A stretch of 64,000 nt of DNA from Cytobacillus pseudoceanisediminis (GCF_023516215.1 NZ_CP097350.1:62001-126000); one strand, 5' to 3'; counted from the first letter of the stretch, positions 28,568 through 37,732 are shown. Numbers and translations: made by a program. Notes: generated by a model not told the origin, from the letters alone.

Positions 28568-29272
28568 CTAATGCCCACTTCTCACTCCGTTTTTCCAAGT
28601 GTGTCTATGTGGGAATTTAAAATTTCCAGCATGACGATAATCAATATCTAAGTCCGCCTTTCCATTTTTATCATAATATCTTCTTTGCTTTACACCTTTA
28701 CTATCTTTTAAATCTTTTGAAGATAAAGCCTTCCCTGTTGTAGGTAAGGATGATTTTGTTGATGTCGACTGCGTTGAGTGATTTGATGTCTTAGAACCAT
28801 CTTTCTTTGCCTTTTCATATGCTTTTTCTGCAAAATACGAAGAAACTTTATTATATAGCCATGAACCTGCTGCAATTGTAGCACCACCTATTACAAGAGC
28901 TCCAGTTACAGTTATAGCTACTTGTCCTATTCCAGGAATAACATAAATACCTGCTGCTGCACCAATTGCGAATGATTGAAATTCTCTCTCTTGTGGATTA
29001 CCATATGGATTATAAGTAGTACCAATTGTATCAGGATGATATGGATTTTGATATTCAGCAGGAATATAAATTATTTCATCTTCAGAATAGTATCCTGGCT
29101 CTAACAATTCTGCAGGTATTTCTTCAAAACTATCAAATTCAAATTCCCCTTCTAATACTTCTTCGGAAGAATAAGAACCATCATAACTTTCATTAGCTAA
29201 AGCCGGATTAATAATAGAAAAACATAATAAAACAACCATTAGCAAAGAAATACTACGTTTCAACTTTTTCAT
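28568..29272 (-). CDS. secreted polymorphic-type toxin
   Basis: This 234-residue protein starts at ATG 29272, 6 nt after AAGGAG; the longer ATG 29293 is less likely. It has a signal peptide (SISLLMVVLLCFSIINPALA), an acidic linker, a glycine-rich hydrophobic segment (GAAAGIYVIPGIGQVAIT, residues 105-140) and a compact C-terminal tip (QRRYYDKNGKADLDIDYRH, KFPHRHTWKNGVR). The His/Asp-rich tip resembles the end of nuclease-type toxins in Firmicutes. Exact activity not identified. Confidence 0.6.
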   Translation of the reverse strand: MKKLKRSISLLMVVLLCFSIINPALANESYDGSYSSEEVLEGEFEFDSFEEIPAELLEPGYYSEDEIIYIPAEYQNPYHPDTIGTTYNPYGNPQEREFQSFAIGAAAGIYVIPGIGQVAITVTGALVIGGATIAAGSWLYNKVSSYFAEKAYEKAKKDGSKTSNHSTQSTSTKSSLPTTGKALSSKDLKDSKGVKQRRYYDKNGKADLDIDYRHAGNFKFPHRHTWKNGVRSGH

Positions 29273-29357
29273 AAATTTCTCCTTTTTTACCATAATATAG
29301 GATAATATTACTTTATTAGGAAAACAAAATAAAGAATTGAAAAAAATAATAATCTGC

Positions 29358-29363
29358 TATAAT
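29358..29363 (+). promoter_or_regulatory. -10 element of a + strand promoter
   Basis: TATAAT is preceded by TTGAAA about 15 bp upstream. Transcription would start before the leader hairpin at 29431. Confidence 0.4.
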
Positions 29364-29430
29364 ATACAAAAATTCATGTGCAAATATGAATGTTATGGTA
29401 AAACAAGGTAAATTAAAGATGATAATGGGA

Positions 29431-29473
29431 GGGCCCCAATCAGCACATTATATGGCTGCATTTGGGTCTTTTT
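29431..29473 (+). terminator. leader terminator-like hairpin
   Basis: CCCCAA and TTGGG, with the inner arms CAGC and GCTG, form a stem ending in TCTTTTT. It lies just before GGGGGG and the ATG of the next gene at 29492. Confidence 0.55.
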
Positions 29474-29491
29474 GTTTGGGGGGATATTTAA

Positions 29492-29777
29492 ATGTTAGCT
29501 TTAAAGCGTGAGGAGGAACAAAGAAAAAGTTGGTTGAGAAAGTTCTATCAAATCAATATCAAGGGGAGGTTTATATATTAACCCCTGGACGAATATGGAA
29601 GTCACTGGTTTTAAAATATTATAAAAAAGAAATGATATGGGACAAATATCAATTGAACAACTAGTACATTTACTAGAAGAAAAAGGAGGGGTAAAGTATG
29701 GCCAAAGCTATAAGTTAGTGAGATACCCGATAGAAGAATGCTTGAACTACATAGCTAAATTAGCAAAGAAAAAATAG
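29492..29777 (+). pseudogene. small hypothetical protein, frameshifted twice
   Basis: From ATG 29492 (MLALKREEEQRK) a missing A in an A5 run (29524-29528) and a second indel near 29632-29640 split the gene. The restored protein of about 95 residues reads LVEKVLSNQYQGEVYILTPG, then MGQISIEQLVHLLEEK and YIAKLAKKK. It is helical and basic, with an HTH-like part. Function unknown. Confidence 0.4.
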
Positions 29778-29815
29778 TAAAAATAGAAATTTAGGCTTGT
29801 TAGGAGGGAAAGGGT

Positions 29816-30565
29816 ATAAATAAAATACGGATAACCAAAATTTTGTTAATCGTTTCAACTGCTTTAATGTTAATCTCCTGTTCTGCCCCAGGTCTTACCT
29901 ATGAAGATGCACCAAAGTATGAAATAAAACACTCAAATTTTGATATACATGACCATTTCTTTGGAAATATAATATACCAAAGAATGAAGAAAATGGAAAC
30001 TATGAGATAAAAACCATTCTAAAACCAATTAATAAAAAGGAAAAAACTGAATCCGAAACTAGAAGGAAGGTGACAGTAACTTCCGTGATTGATGCTGATA
30101 GTATCTGATATTTCGATCCTCTGCTAAATAAAGAGGTAACTGGAAGATTATTGGGGATAAATGCGCCCGAGGCAACCAAAACTGTTGAAAAATTCGGACC
30201 TCTGAAGGCACAGCATTTTTAACCAATCTAATAATGGGTAAAGAAATTGAGATTGAAAGTGATCCCAATGCTGATATTACAGATAAATACGGGAGGTACT
30301 TAATTCACGCATTTATTAGTGGAAAAAGTATTCAACAAATTCTCATCTTAGAAGGATTAGTAAGAGTCGCTTATCTATATGATGAATACAACTATACCGA
30401 TCTATATCTTGCGGCGGAAAAAAGCAAAAATAGTCGGCCAAAATATTTGGAGTATCCCCGGGTATGTAGATAAAAAGAATGGTTTTGACATGGATGTTGT
30501 AATCAGAAGATTTGAAGGGAAGTATTGTAGAAAAAGCAGGAGAATTCATGAATATATTAAAGTAG
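29816..30565 (+). pseudogene. decayed staphylococcal-nuclease-like lipoprotein
   Basis: The start looks like ATA 29816 after AGGAGGG, where an ATG would be expected. A lipoprotein signal (LLIVSTALMLISC) is clear. The body matches thermonuclease (SNase): VTVTSVIDADS, RLLGINAPEATKTVEKFG, EGTAFLTNLIMGKEIEIE, DKYGRYLIHAFI and EGLVRVAYLY. There is a TGA at the Trp-like position after VIDADSI and at least four frameshifts (about 29965, 30200, 30415, 30510). SNases degrade DNA/RNA; surface-anchored ones occur on conjugative plasmids. More lesions here than elsewhere suggest real decay. Confidence 0.65.
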
Positions 30566-30580
30566 AAAAGAGGGCGTGAT

Positions 30581-30808
30581 ATGAAAGAACTCAAGATAAA
30601 TCTTATAAATTTAGATGAGTCAAATAGTCAGGAAATTATAATTGAGATAAAAGGAAAGTCCAAAAGTGAACTTGAGCTGACTTTGCAAGCCATTGAAGTT
30701 CTATTTCATTCCGTTGAGGATACTTGTAGGGAAGATCCAGAATGTTTCAAAGAAACTTCTACAATAATAAAAAATGCTTTAAAAAGTACCGTTGAATGGG
30801 TGAGTTAA
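30581..30808 (+). CDS. small acidic hypothetical protein
   Basis: This 75-residue protein starts at ATG 30581 after GAGGGCGTG. It looks beta then helix (KELKINLINLDESNSQEIII, LTLQAIEVLFHSVED). No family recognised. It overlaps the tail region of the decayed nuclease and may have been its operon partner. Confidence 0.55.
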   Translation: MKELKINLINLDESNSQEIIIEIKGKSKSELELTLQAIEVLFHSVEDTCREDPECFKETSTIIKNALKSTVEWVS

Positions 30809-30927
30809 AAGAATAAATAAGGAAAATATTGAAACTGCTAGAAATTTATAGTAGAATTTTGCTGTAAGTATTTTTTTATATTAATTTTTTTGCAGTCTAT
30901 TGAAGACTAGCGGGAACGCTTAAAGTT

Positions 30928-30997
30928 ACGGCCTTTGTGGTCGATGGAACATTACTTTATTTGTAATGTCTTTCTATCGCCCAAAGGTCGTTTTTTT
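30928..30997 (+). terminator. leader terminator-like long hairpin
   Basis: A multi-step stem (ACG/CGT, CCTTTG/CAAAGG, CGAT/ATCG, ACATTAC/GTAATGT) ends in TTTTTTT at 30991-30997. It lies 43 nt before the DUF4257 gene, so it should be read through or melted for that gene to be expressed. Confidence 0.7.
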
Positions 30998-31039
30998 GTG
31001 CAAATTTTCAAGACAAAAAACGAAAGGGTGAGGTAAAAT

Positions 31040-31420
31040 ATGTTAACAAAGATATTAATAGCAGCAGGGATAGGTTCAGTGATGGGCGTATTATCTCATG
31101 CTAAGAGGAATAACACCATTAAAAAACCAAGAAACACAAAAAGAACATTCTATCCTGGTTTTTTAACTGATATGGCTTATGGGGCATTGGCTGCCGTCGC
31201 AGTTGTTATTGTGGCAGACCCTAATGGTATGGAAAGAGTGATATTGACTTCTATCTTAGGCGGCTATGCTGGAGAGGGTGCAATTGCCAAATTGGAAGCT
31301 TCAAATCAGCAAGCTAATATTGATTCGGTTAAGAGCAATTTGGAAAAATTAAACGAATCTTTGCCCGCTCCAGAACCGAAAGACAATGAGTCCTCAGCAA
31401 AACAAGAGAAAGAACAATAA
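31040..31420 (+). CDS. DUF4257 family membrane-associated protein
   Basis: This 126-residue protein starts at ATG 31040 after AAAGGGTGAGG. It has an N-terminal helix (LIAAGIGSVMGVLSH), the motif KRTFYPGFLTDMAYG, a second hydrophobic stretch (ALAAVAVVIVADP) and SILGGYAGEGAIAKLE before an acidic tail. This matches DUF4257, a small Bacillus family common on plasmids. Role unknown. Confidence 0.75.
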   Translation: MLTKILIAAGIGSVMGVLSHAKRNNTIKKPRNTKRTFYPGFLTDMAYGALAAVAVVIVADPNGMERVILTSILGGYAGEGAIAKLEASNQQANIDSVKSNLEKLNESLPAPEPKDNESSAKQEKEQ

Positions 31421-31541
31421 ACAAGCATTGTTCTTTCTTACATATTTTGCAAGAAAAATATGATATAATTACCGTAACAATTAAACGATATCTAAATGGA
31501 GACTGAATCTTAGCAAATAAATCCTGAAAGGAGATGCCAAG

Positions 31542-31796
31542 ATGCAACTTAAGGACTTTCTAAATGCTAATGAGCTTGAGAAGTTTAATGAACTTCAACT
31601 TGAACTACTTGATGCCCATAACAAGAAGGAGAGGACCTTAATTCAGGCTGAGATTGACGAAATCTTAAATACAGCGAGAAGTCGGTACGAATCTTTAATG
31701 AGCGGAAATAAAGAACAGGCTTCAACCTATGAACTTATTAGAGCAACGTCACCTTTTGTCCGGATTAAAGGAAAGAAAGAACATGTATTACAATGA
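31542..31796 (+). CDS. small helical hypothetical protein
   Basis: This 84-residue protein starts at ATG 31542 behind AAAGGAG. The first 55 residues are strongly helical (LKDFLNANELEKFNELQLEL). It has its own promoter (TATAAT near 31463) and a terminator at its end. Unknown. Confidence 0.6.
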   Translation: MQLKDFLNANELEKFNELQLELLDAHNKKERTLIQAEIDEILNTARSRYESLMSGNKEQASTYELIRATSPFVRIKGKKEHVLQ

Positions 31797-31798
31797 AA

Positions 31799-31838
31799 AA
31801 GGCTGTATTCCATCATATTGTGGGATACAGCTTTTTTT
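31799..31838 (+). terminator. Rho-independent terminator
   Basis: AAGGCTGTATTCC pairs with GGGATACAGCTT around ATCATATTGT, ending in TTTTTTT. Confidence 0.88.
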
Positions 31839-31853
31839 AATTTGGTGACAGCT

Positions 31854-32476
31854 CTATTGAATCGAGTTTAGGCCATCCAGCGTCTTTCCATAATAGTCTG
31901 ACATTACACTAATATTCTCTTGTGAAAGAGCTGAAGGATCACCATTGGATATACCTTGAAGGACTTCTAAGTAAACATTCGTCTCCTCTAAACTGGTCAT
32001 CCAGTTGTTCATAATTTCTTGGTATTCTGGTTAAGGAACAGGTACACTTACAGATTCTCTATAAATATTCCCTAAATCCATTTGCAATTGGGTTATAGAG
32101 GTCATTCCACTTGATACACCTTGAACTTGGTTCATAACATTGCTCCAATAATCATCCAGTAGGCTATTCATAATATTGACAAATTCTAATTTTGCAGGGT
32201 CTTCCACTGGAATGTTTTGAAAATCCTGATCTTCATTTACTGAGACATCTGTCTCTTCATAGTCAACCTCATTGGTTTCCGCTTCTTCATTTACAGAACC
32301 CGTCATATTAGCTGCAATATCTAAATTTTTTTGCTATCTAATGCTTCTTTTTTCATTGTTATTGCTTTTTCATGATCCGGATAGGTGTTAAGGGCAACAG
32401 TGAATAGAGAGATTGCTTCATCCCATTCTTGGTTATTATACGCTTTGGTTCCGTTAATCATATTTTCACAGAACAT
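31854..32476 (-). pseudogene. TPR-like protein gene, disrupted
   Basis: The minus-strand frame starts near ATG 32476 (MFCENMINGTKAYNNQ) with a TPR-like repeat (EWDEAISLFTVALNTYPDH). It has a frameshift in a T7 run at 32326-32332, an acidic middle (NEVDYEETDVSVNEDQD), an in-frame TAA after VSVPVP (32031-32033), and continues as EYQEIMNNWMTSLEETN to 31854. There is no RBS before the ATG, so the 5' end is probably lost. Original role unknown. Confidence 0.45.
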
Positions 32477-32499
32477 AAGGAGCTAACTTAACCTAGGGA

Positions 32500-32762
32500 T
32501 ATACACGATCAAGTCACAAAAAGACACCCTAATGTTTGTTTTCATGGATTAGGCTTAGCAGATGAAATGCTCCTGGAGTTTAATCTATTCTCTGCAGACT
32601 CCACAAGCTTCCTTAATGCAAGAAAGTGGGAGGGGGAGACAAGATATATCTTTCAAATCAATGTCCACACTAGATATAATCAAACAAAATATTCATTTCT
32701 TATTAGGACTTGAAGAAATAAAAAACAGGCAGCTATCTTTTACAGAACTGATAGTAGCATAA
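32500..32762 (+). pseudogene. remnant of an unidentified gene
   Basis: The frame from about 32503 gives HDQVTKRHPNVCFHGLGLAD and SADSTSFLNARKWEG. After a shift near 32625-32640 it goes on with DISFKSMSTLDIIKQN and KNRQLSFTELIVA. The HGLGLAD...SADSTSFLNARKWGR pattern resembles tRNA-guanine-transglycosylase-like (DpdA-type) enzymes, but only about 85 residues remain and there is no start. It abuts the truncated TPR gene, so a deletion or recombination joined them. Confidence 0.3.
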
Positions 32763-33089
32763 ATACCATTTAAGCGAACTTTTGAACATCTGTTGATTTT
32801 AAATAAAGTATGATAATTTGTAGTAAAATTCGAAAATTATATTAAAGATTAATTAAAATCCCTGTATCAATACAGGAATTTTCTTTCGCAATCGGGCCAT
32901 TTTCTTGAATAACTCTCCACAAGTAAATTATATAAAACCTGCAATGAAAATTAGCATCTAATTTGGGATGATCAAAGTCGCAAATGATTTATGGTAGATT
33001 GAATATAATATTGGAGAAATCATAATAATCCTATGTTTTTGAGGAATAATAAATTGAAATGTAATAACAAGAATAAAGCGAGGAGTTTT
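32763..33089. other. non-coding gap
   Basis: This 327-nt AT-rich stretch has no ORF with an RBS. A hairpin-like AATCCCTGTATCAATACAGGAATTTTC at 32856-32882 resembles a weak terminator. A -10-like TATAAT at about 33003 probably drives the deacetylase gene. Confidence 0.4.
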
Positions 33090-33824
33090 ATGAAAAAGGT
33101 TGCAATGTTTTTCCTATGTCTTCTTTTATTAATTCTTCCATCACAAGTTTTTGCCCAACGTAAAGTACCTATTTTAATATATCATTCAATTGACGAATAT
33201 AAAGGGCAGGGTTCAAAGGAGTTATATGTAACACCGAAGAATTTCGAGAAACAAATGATTTATCTAAGAGACCATGGCTACACATTATTAACTTTTGATC
33301 GATGGCTAGAAATTTATAAAGTAAACAAACCCATTTTCATTACCTTTGATGATGGGTACAAAAACAATCTGAATGCATTTGGTATCTTTCAAAAACTGAA
33401 AAACGAACGTTTTAAACCAACTGGTACCATTTTTGTTATATCTGACTTTATCGGTCGCTCCAACCGATTATCGGAATCGGATTTAAAAATGATGGCTGAT
33501 TCGGGAATCATATCAATTCAGTCTCATACTGCTACACATCCTGATTTGACCAAAATGAAAAATTTGGAATATGAACTGAAAGGGTCAAAAGATAAAATTC
33601 AAAAAGTTACAGGCAAACCAGTTAATGTTCTTGCGTATCCATACGGAAATTTCAGTAACAAGATCGTAGCAGAAACGAAGAAACACTATTTGTTTGGACT
33701 TACGACAACTCCTGAACTATTTTCTGAGAAGGGTATAAAAGACGAATACTATCTCTTACCACGGATCTATATCAAGTATTCAACTACTCTAGATGACTTT
33801 ACAAAGATCGTTGACGGAGAATGA
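33090..33824 (+). CDS. polysaccharide deacetylase (NodB domain), secreted
   Basis: This 244-residue protein starts at ATG 33090 behind GCGAGGAG. A signal peptide (MFFLCLLLLILPSQVFA) is followed by a carbohydrate esterase 4 fold. PILIYHSID is the N-terminal motif, ITFDDGY is motif 1 with the metal Asp, and SIQSHTATHPDL is motif 2 with the two metal His. It would remove acetyl groups from peptidoglycan or another glycan outside the cell. The gene has terminators on its 3' side and looks autonomous. Confidence 0.9.
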   Translation: MKKVAMFFLCLLLLILPSQVFAQRKVPILIYHSIDEYKGQGSKELYVTPKNFEKQMIYLRDHGYTLLTFDRWLEIYKVNKPIFITFDDGYKNNLNAFGIFQKLKNERFKPTGTIFVISDFIGRSNRLSESDLKMMADSGIISIQSHTATHPDLTKMKNLEYELKGSKDKIQKVTGKPVNVLAYPYGNFSNKIVAETKKHYLFGLTTTPELFSEKGIKDEYYLLPRIYIKYSTTLDDFTKIVDGE

Positions 33825-33827
33825 AGG

Positions 33828-33856
33828 CGGTTACTATACCAGGTAATCGTTTTTTC
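33828..33856 (+). terminator. Rho-independent terminator
   Basis: CGGTTAC and GTAATCG form a stem around TATACCAG, followed by TTTTTTC. Confidence 0.65.
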
Positions 33857-34105
33857 TTTTGGAACTAATCAAGTAACGAAACTGGTTAGTTGATGAGTGT
33901 TATTTATTTCGTGTCCAACTTTCGAATAACGTACTAAGATTGTTAATGGGTGAACTTAAATGAATTTATATTTCAAAACAACATCAGCTTTTTTTATCCC
34001 ACAAAAATATTATTGTGAAATTCTACAATGAAAACTTTTGGGTGTTCTTATGATGAAGATACGTGTTAAAACTCTACACTTAACCTTATGGGAGGAAATA
34101 AGAAC

Positions 34106-35004
34106 ATGAAGAAAAAATATTGAGCATTACTCTGGCTTCCGCAATAACTCTAAGTGGAGCCGCAGCATTACCAACAGGAGCTTCTGCTGCCTCTAATTTA
34201 TCGAGTAACTTAGGAGTAGTTGAAATTAGTACCAGCCTAATAAAAACCGAGGTAGCAGCCTTTGATGAGTTTCAAAAAGCAACCTGGGAAAATATTAATA
34301 TTGGTACTAAAAAAGCGGGTGAAATGAACAAATTCCAAATCGAACTTGCAGAGATTCGAAAACTTGCGAAAGTAAAAGACGCTGAAGTAAATCTTGAAAG
34401 AGCAAAAGCGGAGTTCAATCAATTAAGAACTAAAAATCCTCAATTGGCGAAACAAAAACTTGACGAAGCTCATAGGAAGTTTGAGCAAGCAAGAGTAAGA
34501 GCCGGAGAAGAGTTTAAGCTTCAAGCACAGAAAATACAGACTGATTTCGCAAGAGAGAGAAGCAAAATTAAATCAATGACTTCACAAAACGATAAAGTGA
34601 TAAAAGATAAGGGCACTAAGGTTCGTAAGACTACTGGCGTTGAAGAGGTACAAAATGCTATTGTACTAGTCAATGAGTATAAAAATAATAATGTGGATAA
34701 TATCCAGGATTATGCTGTAGCCGAAAGAGAAACAAATAAAATTTCGACACAAATTTTAGAGCGCGAATATTTTATCAACAAATTAGATACAGAAATCATG
34801 AAAATAAAAAATACCTTAAGTGAAAAAGGGTACCGCGCTAAAATGGATGCTTTGAATAAAGAGTACCAGCTGCAAAGCAAGAAATTGCAAGACCAATATG
34901 CAAAAATTAGAGTTAATGAGAATCAGCGTTACCAAGTGGTCAATAAACGGGCCCAAGATTCAATCTCCTTATTAAAACTAAGGCTGAAGTCAGTTAGTAA
35001 GTAA
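34106..35004 (+). pseudogene. secreted coiled-coil protein with frameshift in the signal peptide
   Basis: A good RBS (GGGAGGAA) precedes ATG 34106, but MKKKY is followed by TGA. One extra A in the A6 run (34112-34117) gives MKKKILSITLASAITLSG with cleavage near ASAAS, joined to the long frame ending at 35004. The mature protein of about 270 residues is almost wholly helical and coiled-coil (AKAEFNQLRTKNPQLAKQKL, QKIQTDFARERSKIKSM). It is a surface or secreted protein of unknown role. A single-base error explains the break. Confidence 0.6.
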
Positions 35005-35065
35005 TTATTGTTTTATCCTTTCTTAGATTTATGTTAATCTAGTTTTAATTAAACTTATCTAATGG

Positions 35066-35120
35066 GAGAACCCACATTACAGAATATAAACCTCATTCTG
35101 TAATTGTGGGTTCTCTTTTT
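35066..35120 (+). terminator. leader terminator-like hairpin
   Basis: GAGAACCCACATTACAGAAT pairs almost perfectly with ATTCTGTAATTGTGGGTTCTC, ending in TTTTT. It lies 100 nt after the previous stop and 36 nt before the DUF2187 start, so it may end the former or attenuate the latter. Confidence 0.75.
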
Positions 35121-35156
35121 GTATTTAAAATAAGGATAAATTATAGGAGGATAAGG

Positions 35157-35382
35157 ATGATAAAAAAATTAGATAAAAAATCAAAAGCACAAGTCGGTGA
35201 AGAAATCTTATTCACAAGACAAGGAAAGGAGCATGAAGGAATAGTTTATAAAGTACAGGACAACAGTGTCCTTGGTAATTTCAAATGATTCCAAGGAGTG
35301 CTTAGGTTACGAAAATAACAACACTGTCGTTGCTCATAAAAACTACTGTGTGTTGAAACCAGCTAAAAGATTTCATAATTAA
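35157..35382 (+). pseudogene. DUF2187 family protein, frameshifted
   Basis: The start is ATG 35157 after AGGAGG. The first part (QVGEEILFTRQGKEHEGIVY) and the continuation in another frame (NDSKECLGYENNNTVVAHKN) together match DUF2187, a small Bacillus family with an SH3-like fold. An extra G at 35274-35275 breaks the frame; without it the protein is about 74 residues. Function of the family is not established. Confidence 0.65.
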
Positions 35383-35395
35383 AAAACATCAAATT

Positions 35396-35839
35396 ATGAT
35401 AATTAAGAGTATGTATGAATTTATTGTTTTGGAGGCAAGTGTGGAACTGATAAAACAGATTGATGATATAGAACATATAAGAACTAAAGAGAATACTGAT
35501 ATCGTAAACGTAAAAGAAATTCACAGGAGAAATTGGCTAAGGCTACAGCTCGATTTGAATAATTCTACTATACCCCGAACTATGTATGATTCCTTAGAGA
35601 GAATATATTTTTTCCTTACGCAACACTCAAATATTAAAAGCATTGATTTTATAGATACTGATTGTCTTATCAAATATATATTGCAAAATACAAAGAAAGA
35701 TTTCAAAGACATTACACTTAAACAAACCATTAAAGATATAAAGCATCTACTACATTTCCTTATTAATATTAGAGGGATCAAACACCCACCCAAAATTGAT
35801 CTCTCTCTCCAAAATATAGACTTATGGACAAGACTATAA
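35396..35839 (+). CDS. hypothetical protein
   Basis: This 147-residue basic helical protein starts at ATG 35396 (or the in-frame ATG 35411). Features include RRNWLRLQLDLNNSTIPRTM and FIDTDCLIKYILQNTKKDFK, then a helical C-terminus. It could be DNA-binding, but no motif is diagnostic. It follows DUF2187 by 14 nt. Confidence 0.5.
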   Translation: MIIKSMYEFIVLEASVELIKQIDDIEHIRTKENTDIVNVKEIHRRNWLRLQLDLNNSTIPRTMYDSLERIYFFLTQHSNIKSIDFIDTDCLIKYILQNTKKDFKDITLKQTIKDIKHLLHFLINIRGIKHPPKIDLSLQNIDLWTRL

Positions 35840-35939
35840 TACTCTCAATCTTAACAATAATTCCAAAAGGACCAATCTTGTAGGTGGATGTAATTTACGC
35901 TATGATATATTTAATTAAATAAACTATAAAATGGGAATT

Positions 35940-35988
35940 CCCCAAGAGTACACAGTGATCACCTTACTGTGTCTCTTGGGGTTTTTTT
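35940..35988 (+). terminator. leader terminator-like hairpin
   Basis: CCCCAAGAG at 35940-35948 pairs with CTCTTGGGG at 35973-35981, with an inner ACAGTG/CACCTTACTGT part, then TTTTTTT. TATGAT at 35901-35906 is a likely -10. The hairpin is 15 nt before the cell-wall hydrolase start. Confidence 0.75.
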
Positions 35989-36003
35989 GTTTGGAGGGAA
36001 GTC

Positions 36004-37656
36004 ATGAAAAGGTTAGCAACATTATCAGCTGCCCTTGTTATAGGTGTAGGTAGTCTCCCGGGTCCTGTCCTTGCAGAAACAAACAGTACTGTTTCTAGGA
36101 TTGAGGAACAAATTGAAGGTATACAGCAGCAAGTAGTTAAAATGGATAGCACCATTAATCAATTTCAGAATGAGAAGGCCATTTTAAAGAATCATATCGA
36201 AAGATTAAAAACGGCTATATTAGATAACCGCGAGAAGATAAAAGAAGCTAAAGAGGAGAGCTTTCGTCTAGAAACTGAGATTCAAGAGCTGAAACTAAAT
36301 ATTAAGCCCCTGCAAGAAAGAATTTCTGTAATTCCAACTTATGATTCAACACTTTTGCCTATTCACCAAAGGAACCTATCGATTCCTTCAGCATTGGAGA
36401 CGACAAAACAGATTATAACTGAAACTGAAACACTTAATATGTTAATAGAGAAAGAAGAAGAAATTACATCTAAATTAAAAAAGCAGCAAAGCCTGGAACT
36501 CGAACTAAAGGGTATGGCTGAACTTTTAAGCGAGCAAATAGCTGAAAAAGATAAGCTTCTTTCGGAGTTAGAAATTAAGGAAAAACAAAATCACGAGGCT
36601 ATGGAATCCTTGGAAAAAGAAAGCCAAATGCTCTCGAAACAAAAAACAGTTATCGAAAGTGCGATTGAAAATGAAAAGGCTCGGAAGGAAGGGACTTTAG
36701 GAGATCTACAAGTAGATAAACCAAAGACATCAATTGTTGTTTCAACGTTTTCTACAGACCAGGTTCCTCCTGAGTATATGAAGTATTATCTTCATGCAGA
36801 AAAAGAATACGGAATCCCGTGGTACTACTTGGCCTCTATACATGGAATAGAAACTGAATTTTCTAAGCACCCAACAATGATTTCATCAGTAGGAGCAGTA
36901 GGGCACCTCCAGTTTATGCCTGCAACTTGGGTTGGTCATAAATATGAAACAAGCGGCGGGTTAGTAGCCCCTGACATTGATATAACTGATTTAAACCATA
37001 TTAAAGCGGGGTCTGGATTCGGAGTAGATGCAGATAATGACGGTATAGCTAGCCCGTGGAGCATCGTAGATAGCGTGGCTTCTGCCGCTAAATATCTTTC
37101 TAGTCATGGCTTTAAAAAAGATGTGAGAAAGGCGATATGGCACTATAACCACGCTGATTGGTATGTAGATAAAGTCATTGCACAAGCAGAATTATACAAA
37201 AATAGCATGAAGGTTAATGAAGATGGTGAAATCAATATAATTCCTGGTGCAGACAATGAGGTAACCACTATAGGTAACCGGTGGATAAATAATTCTGTAT
37301 ATGTTTTTGGAGGAGGAAGAAGCCTAAACGATATTAAAATGGGAATGTTCGATTGTTCCAGCTTTGTGCATTGGGCCTTTTCTAAGGTCGGGGTTAACTT
37401 GGGGGAATTAACTTCGGTCAGTACTGAGACACTTAAAAATTTGGGCACTCCTATTAATGTAGAAGATATGCAGCCGGGTGATCTCGTATTCTTTGACACA
37501 TACAAAAAGGATGGCCACGTGGGTATATATTTAGGCGATGGGAACTTTATAGGGGCTCAAAGTTCTACTGGAGTAGCGATTGCAAATATGAATGATGGCT
37601 TCTGGAAAGAAAAGTTTAATCAAAGGGTAAAACGCATTGATTACGTCAAAAAATAA
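36004..37656 (+). CDS. CwlT-like bifunctional cell-wall hydrolase (conjugation-type)
   Basis: This 550-residue exported protein starts at ATG 36004 after GGAGGG. It has a signal peptide (LATLSAALVIGVGSLPGPVLA) and a long coiled coil (residues 30-235). The lytic-transglycosylase domain has catalytic Glu near 283 (HGIETEFSK) and SVGAVGHLQFMPATW. The C-terminal NlpC/P60 peptidase has Cys near 451 (FDCSSFVHWAF) and His near 505 (DGHVGIYLG). The pairing of muramidase-type and NlpC/P60 domains is that of CwlT/VirB1-like enzymes that open peptidoglycan for Gram-positive conjugation machines. The extra coiled coil is unusual compared with CwlT. A leader hairpin may control it. Confidence 0.88.
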   Translation: MKRLATLSAALVIGVGSLPGPVLAETNSTVSRIEEQIEGIQQQVVKMDSTINQFQNEKAILKNHIERLKTAILDNREKIKEAKEESFRLETEIQELKLNIKPLQERISVIPTYDSTLLPIHQRNLSIPSALETTKQIITETETLNMLIEKEEEITSKLKKQQSLELELKGMAELLSEQIAEKDKLLSELEIKEKQNHEAMESLEKESQMLSKQKTVIESAIENEKARKEGTLGDLQVDKPKTSIVVSTFSTDQVPPEYMKYYLHAEKEYGIPWYYLASIHGIETEFSKHPTMISSVGAVGHLQFMPATWVGHKYETSGGLVAPDIDITDLNHIKAGSGFGVDADNDGIASPWSIVDSVASAAKYLSSHGFKKDVRKAIWHYNHADWYVDKVIAQAELYKNSMKVNEDGEINIIPGADNEVTTIGNRWINNSVYVFGGGRSLNDIKMGMFDCSSFVHWAFSKVGVNLGELTSVSTETLKNLGTPINVEDMQPGDLVFFDTYKKDGHVGIYLGDGNFIGAQSSTGVAIANMNDGFWKEKFNQRVKRIDYVKK

Positions 37657-37679
37657 TTTTGTTTAAATAGTTGTTAGAA

Positions 37680-37716
37680 AGCAGGAGTAGCATTTAAAAG
37701 CTCCTCCTGTTTTTAG
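37680..37716 (+). terminator. Rho-independent terminator
   Basis: GCAGGAGTAGC pairs with GCTCCTCCTG around ATTTAAAA, then TTTTTAG. It ends the hydrolase transcript; the reverse side may also end the tRNA-like RNA. Confidence 0.75.
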
Positions 37717-37732
37717 TTGATAAATGAAGAGA

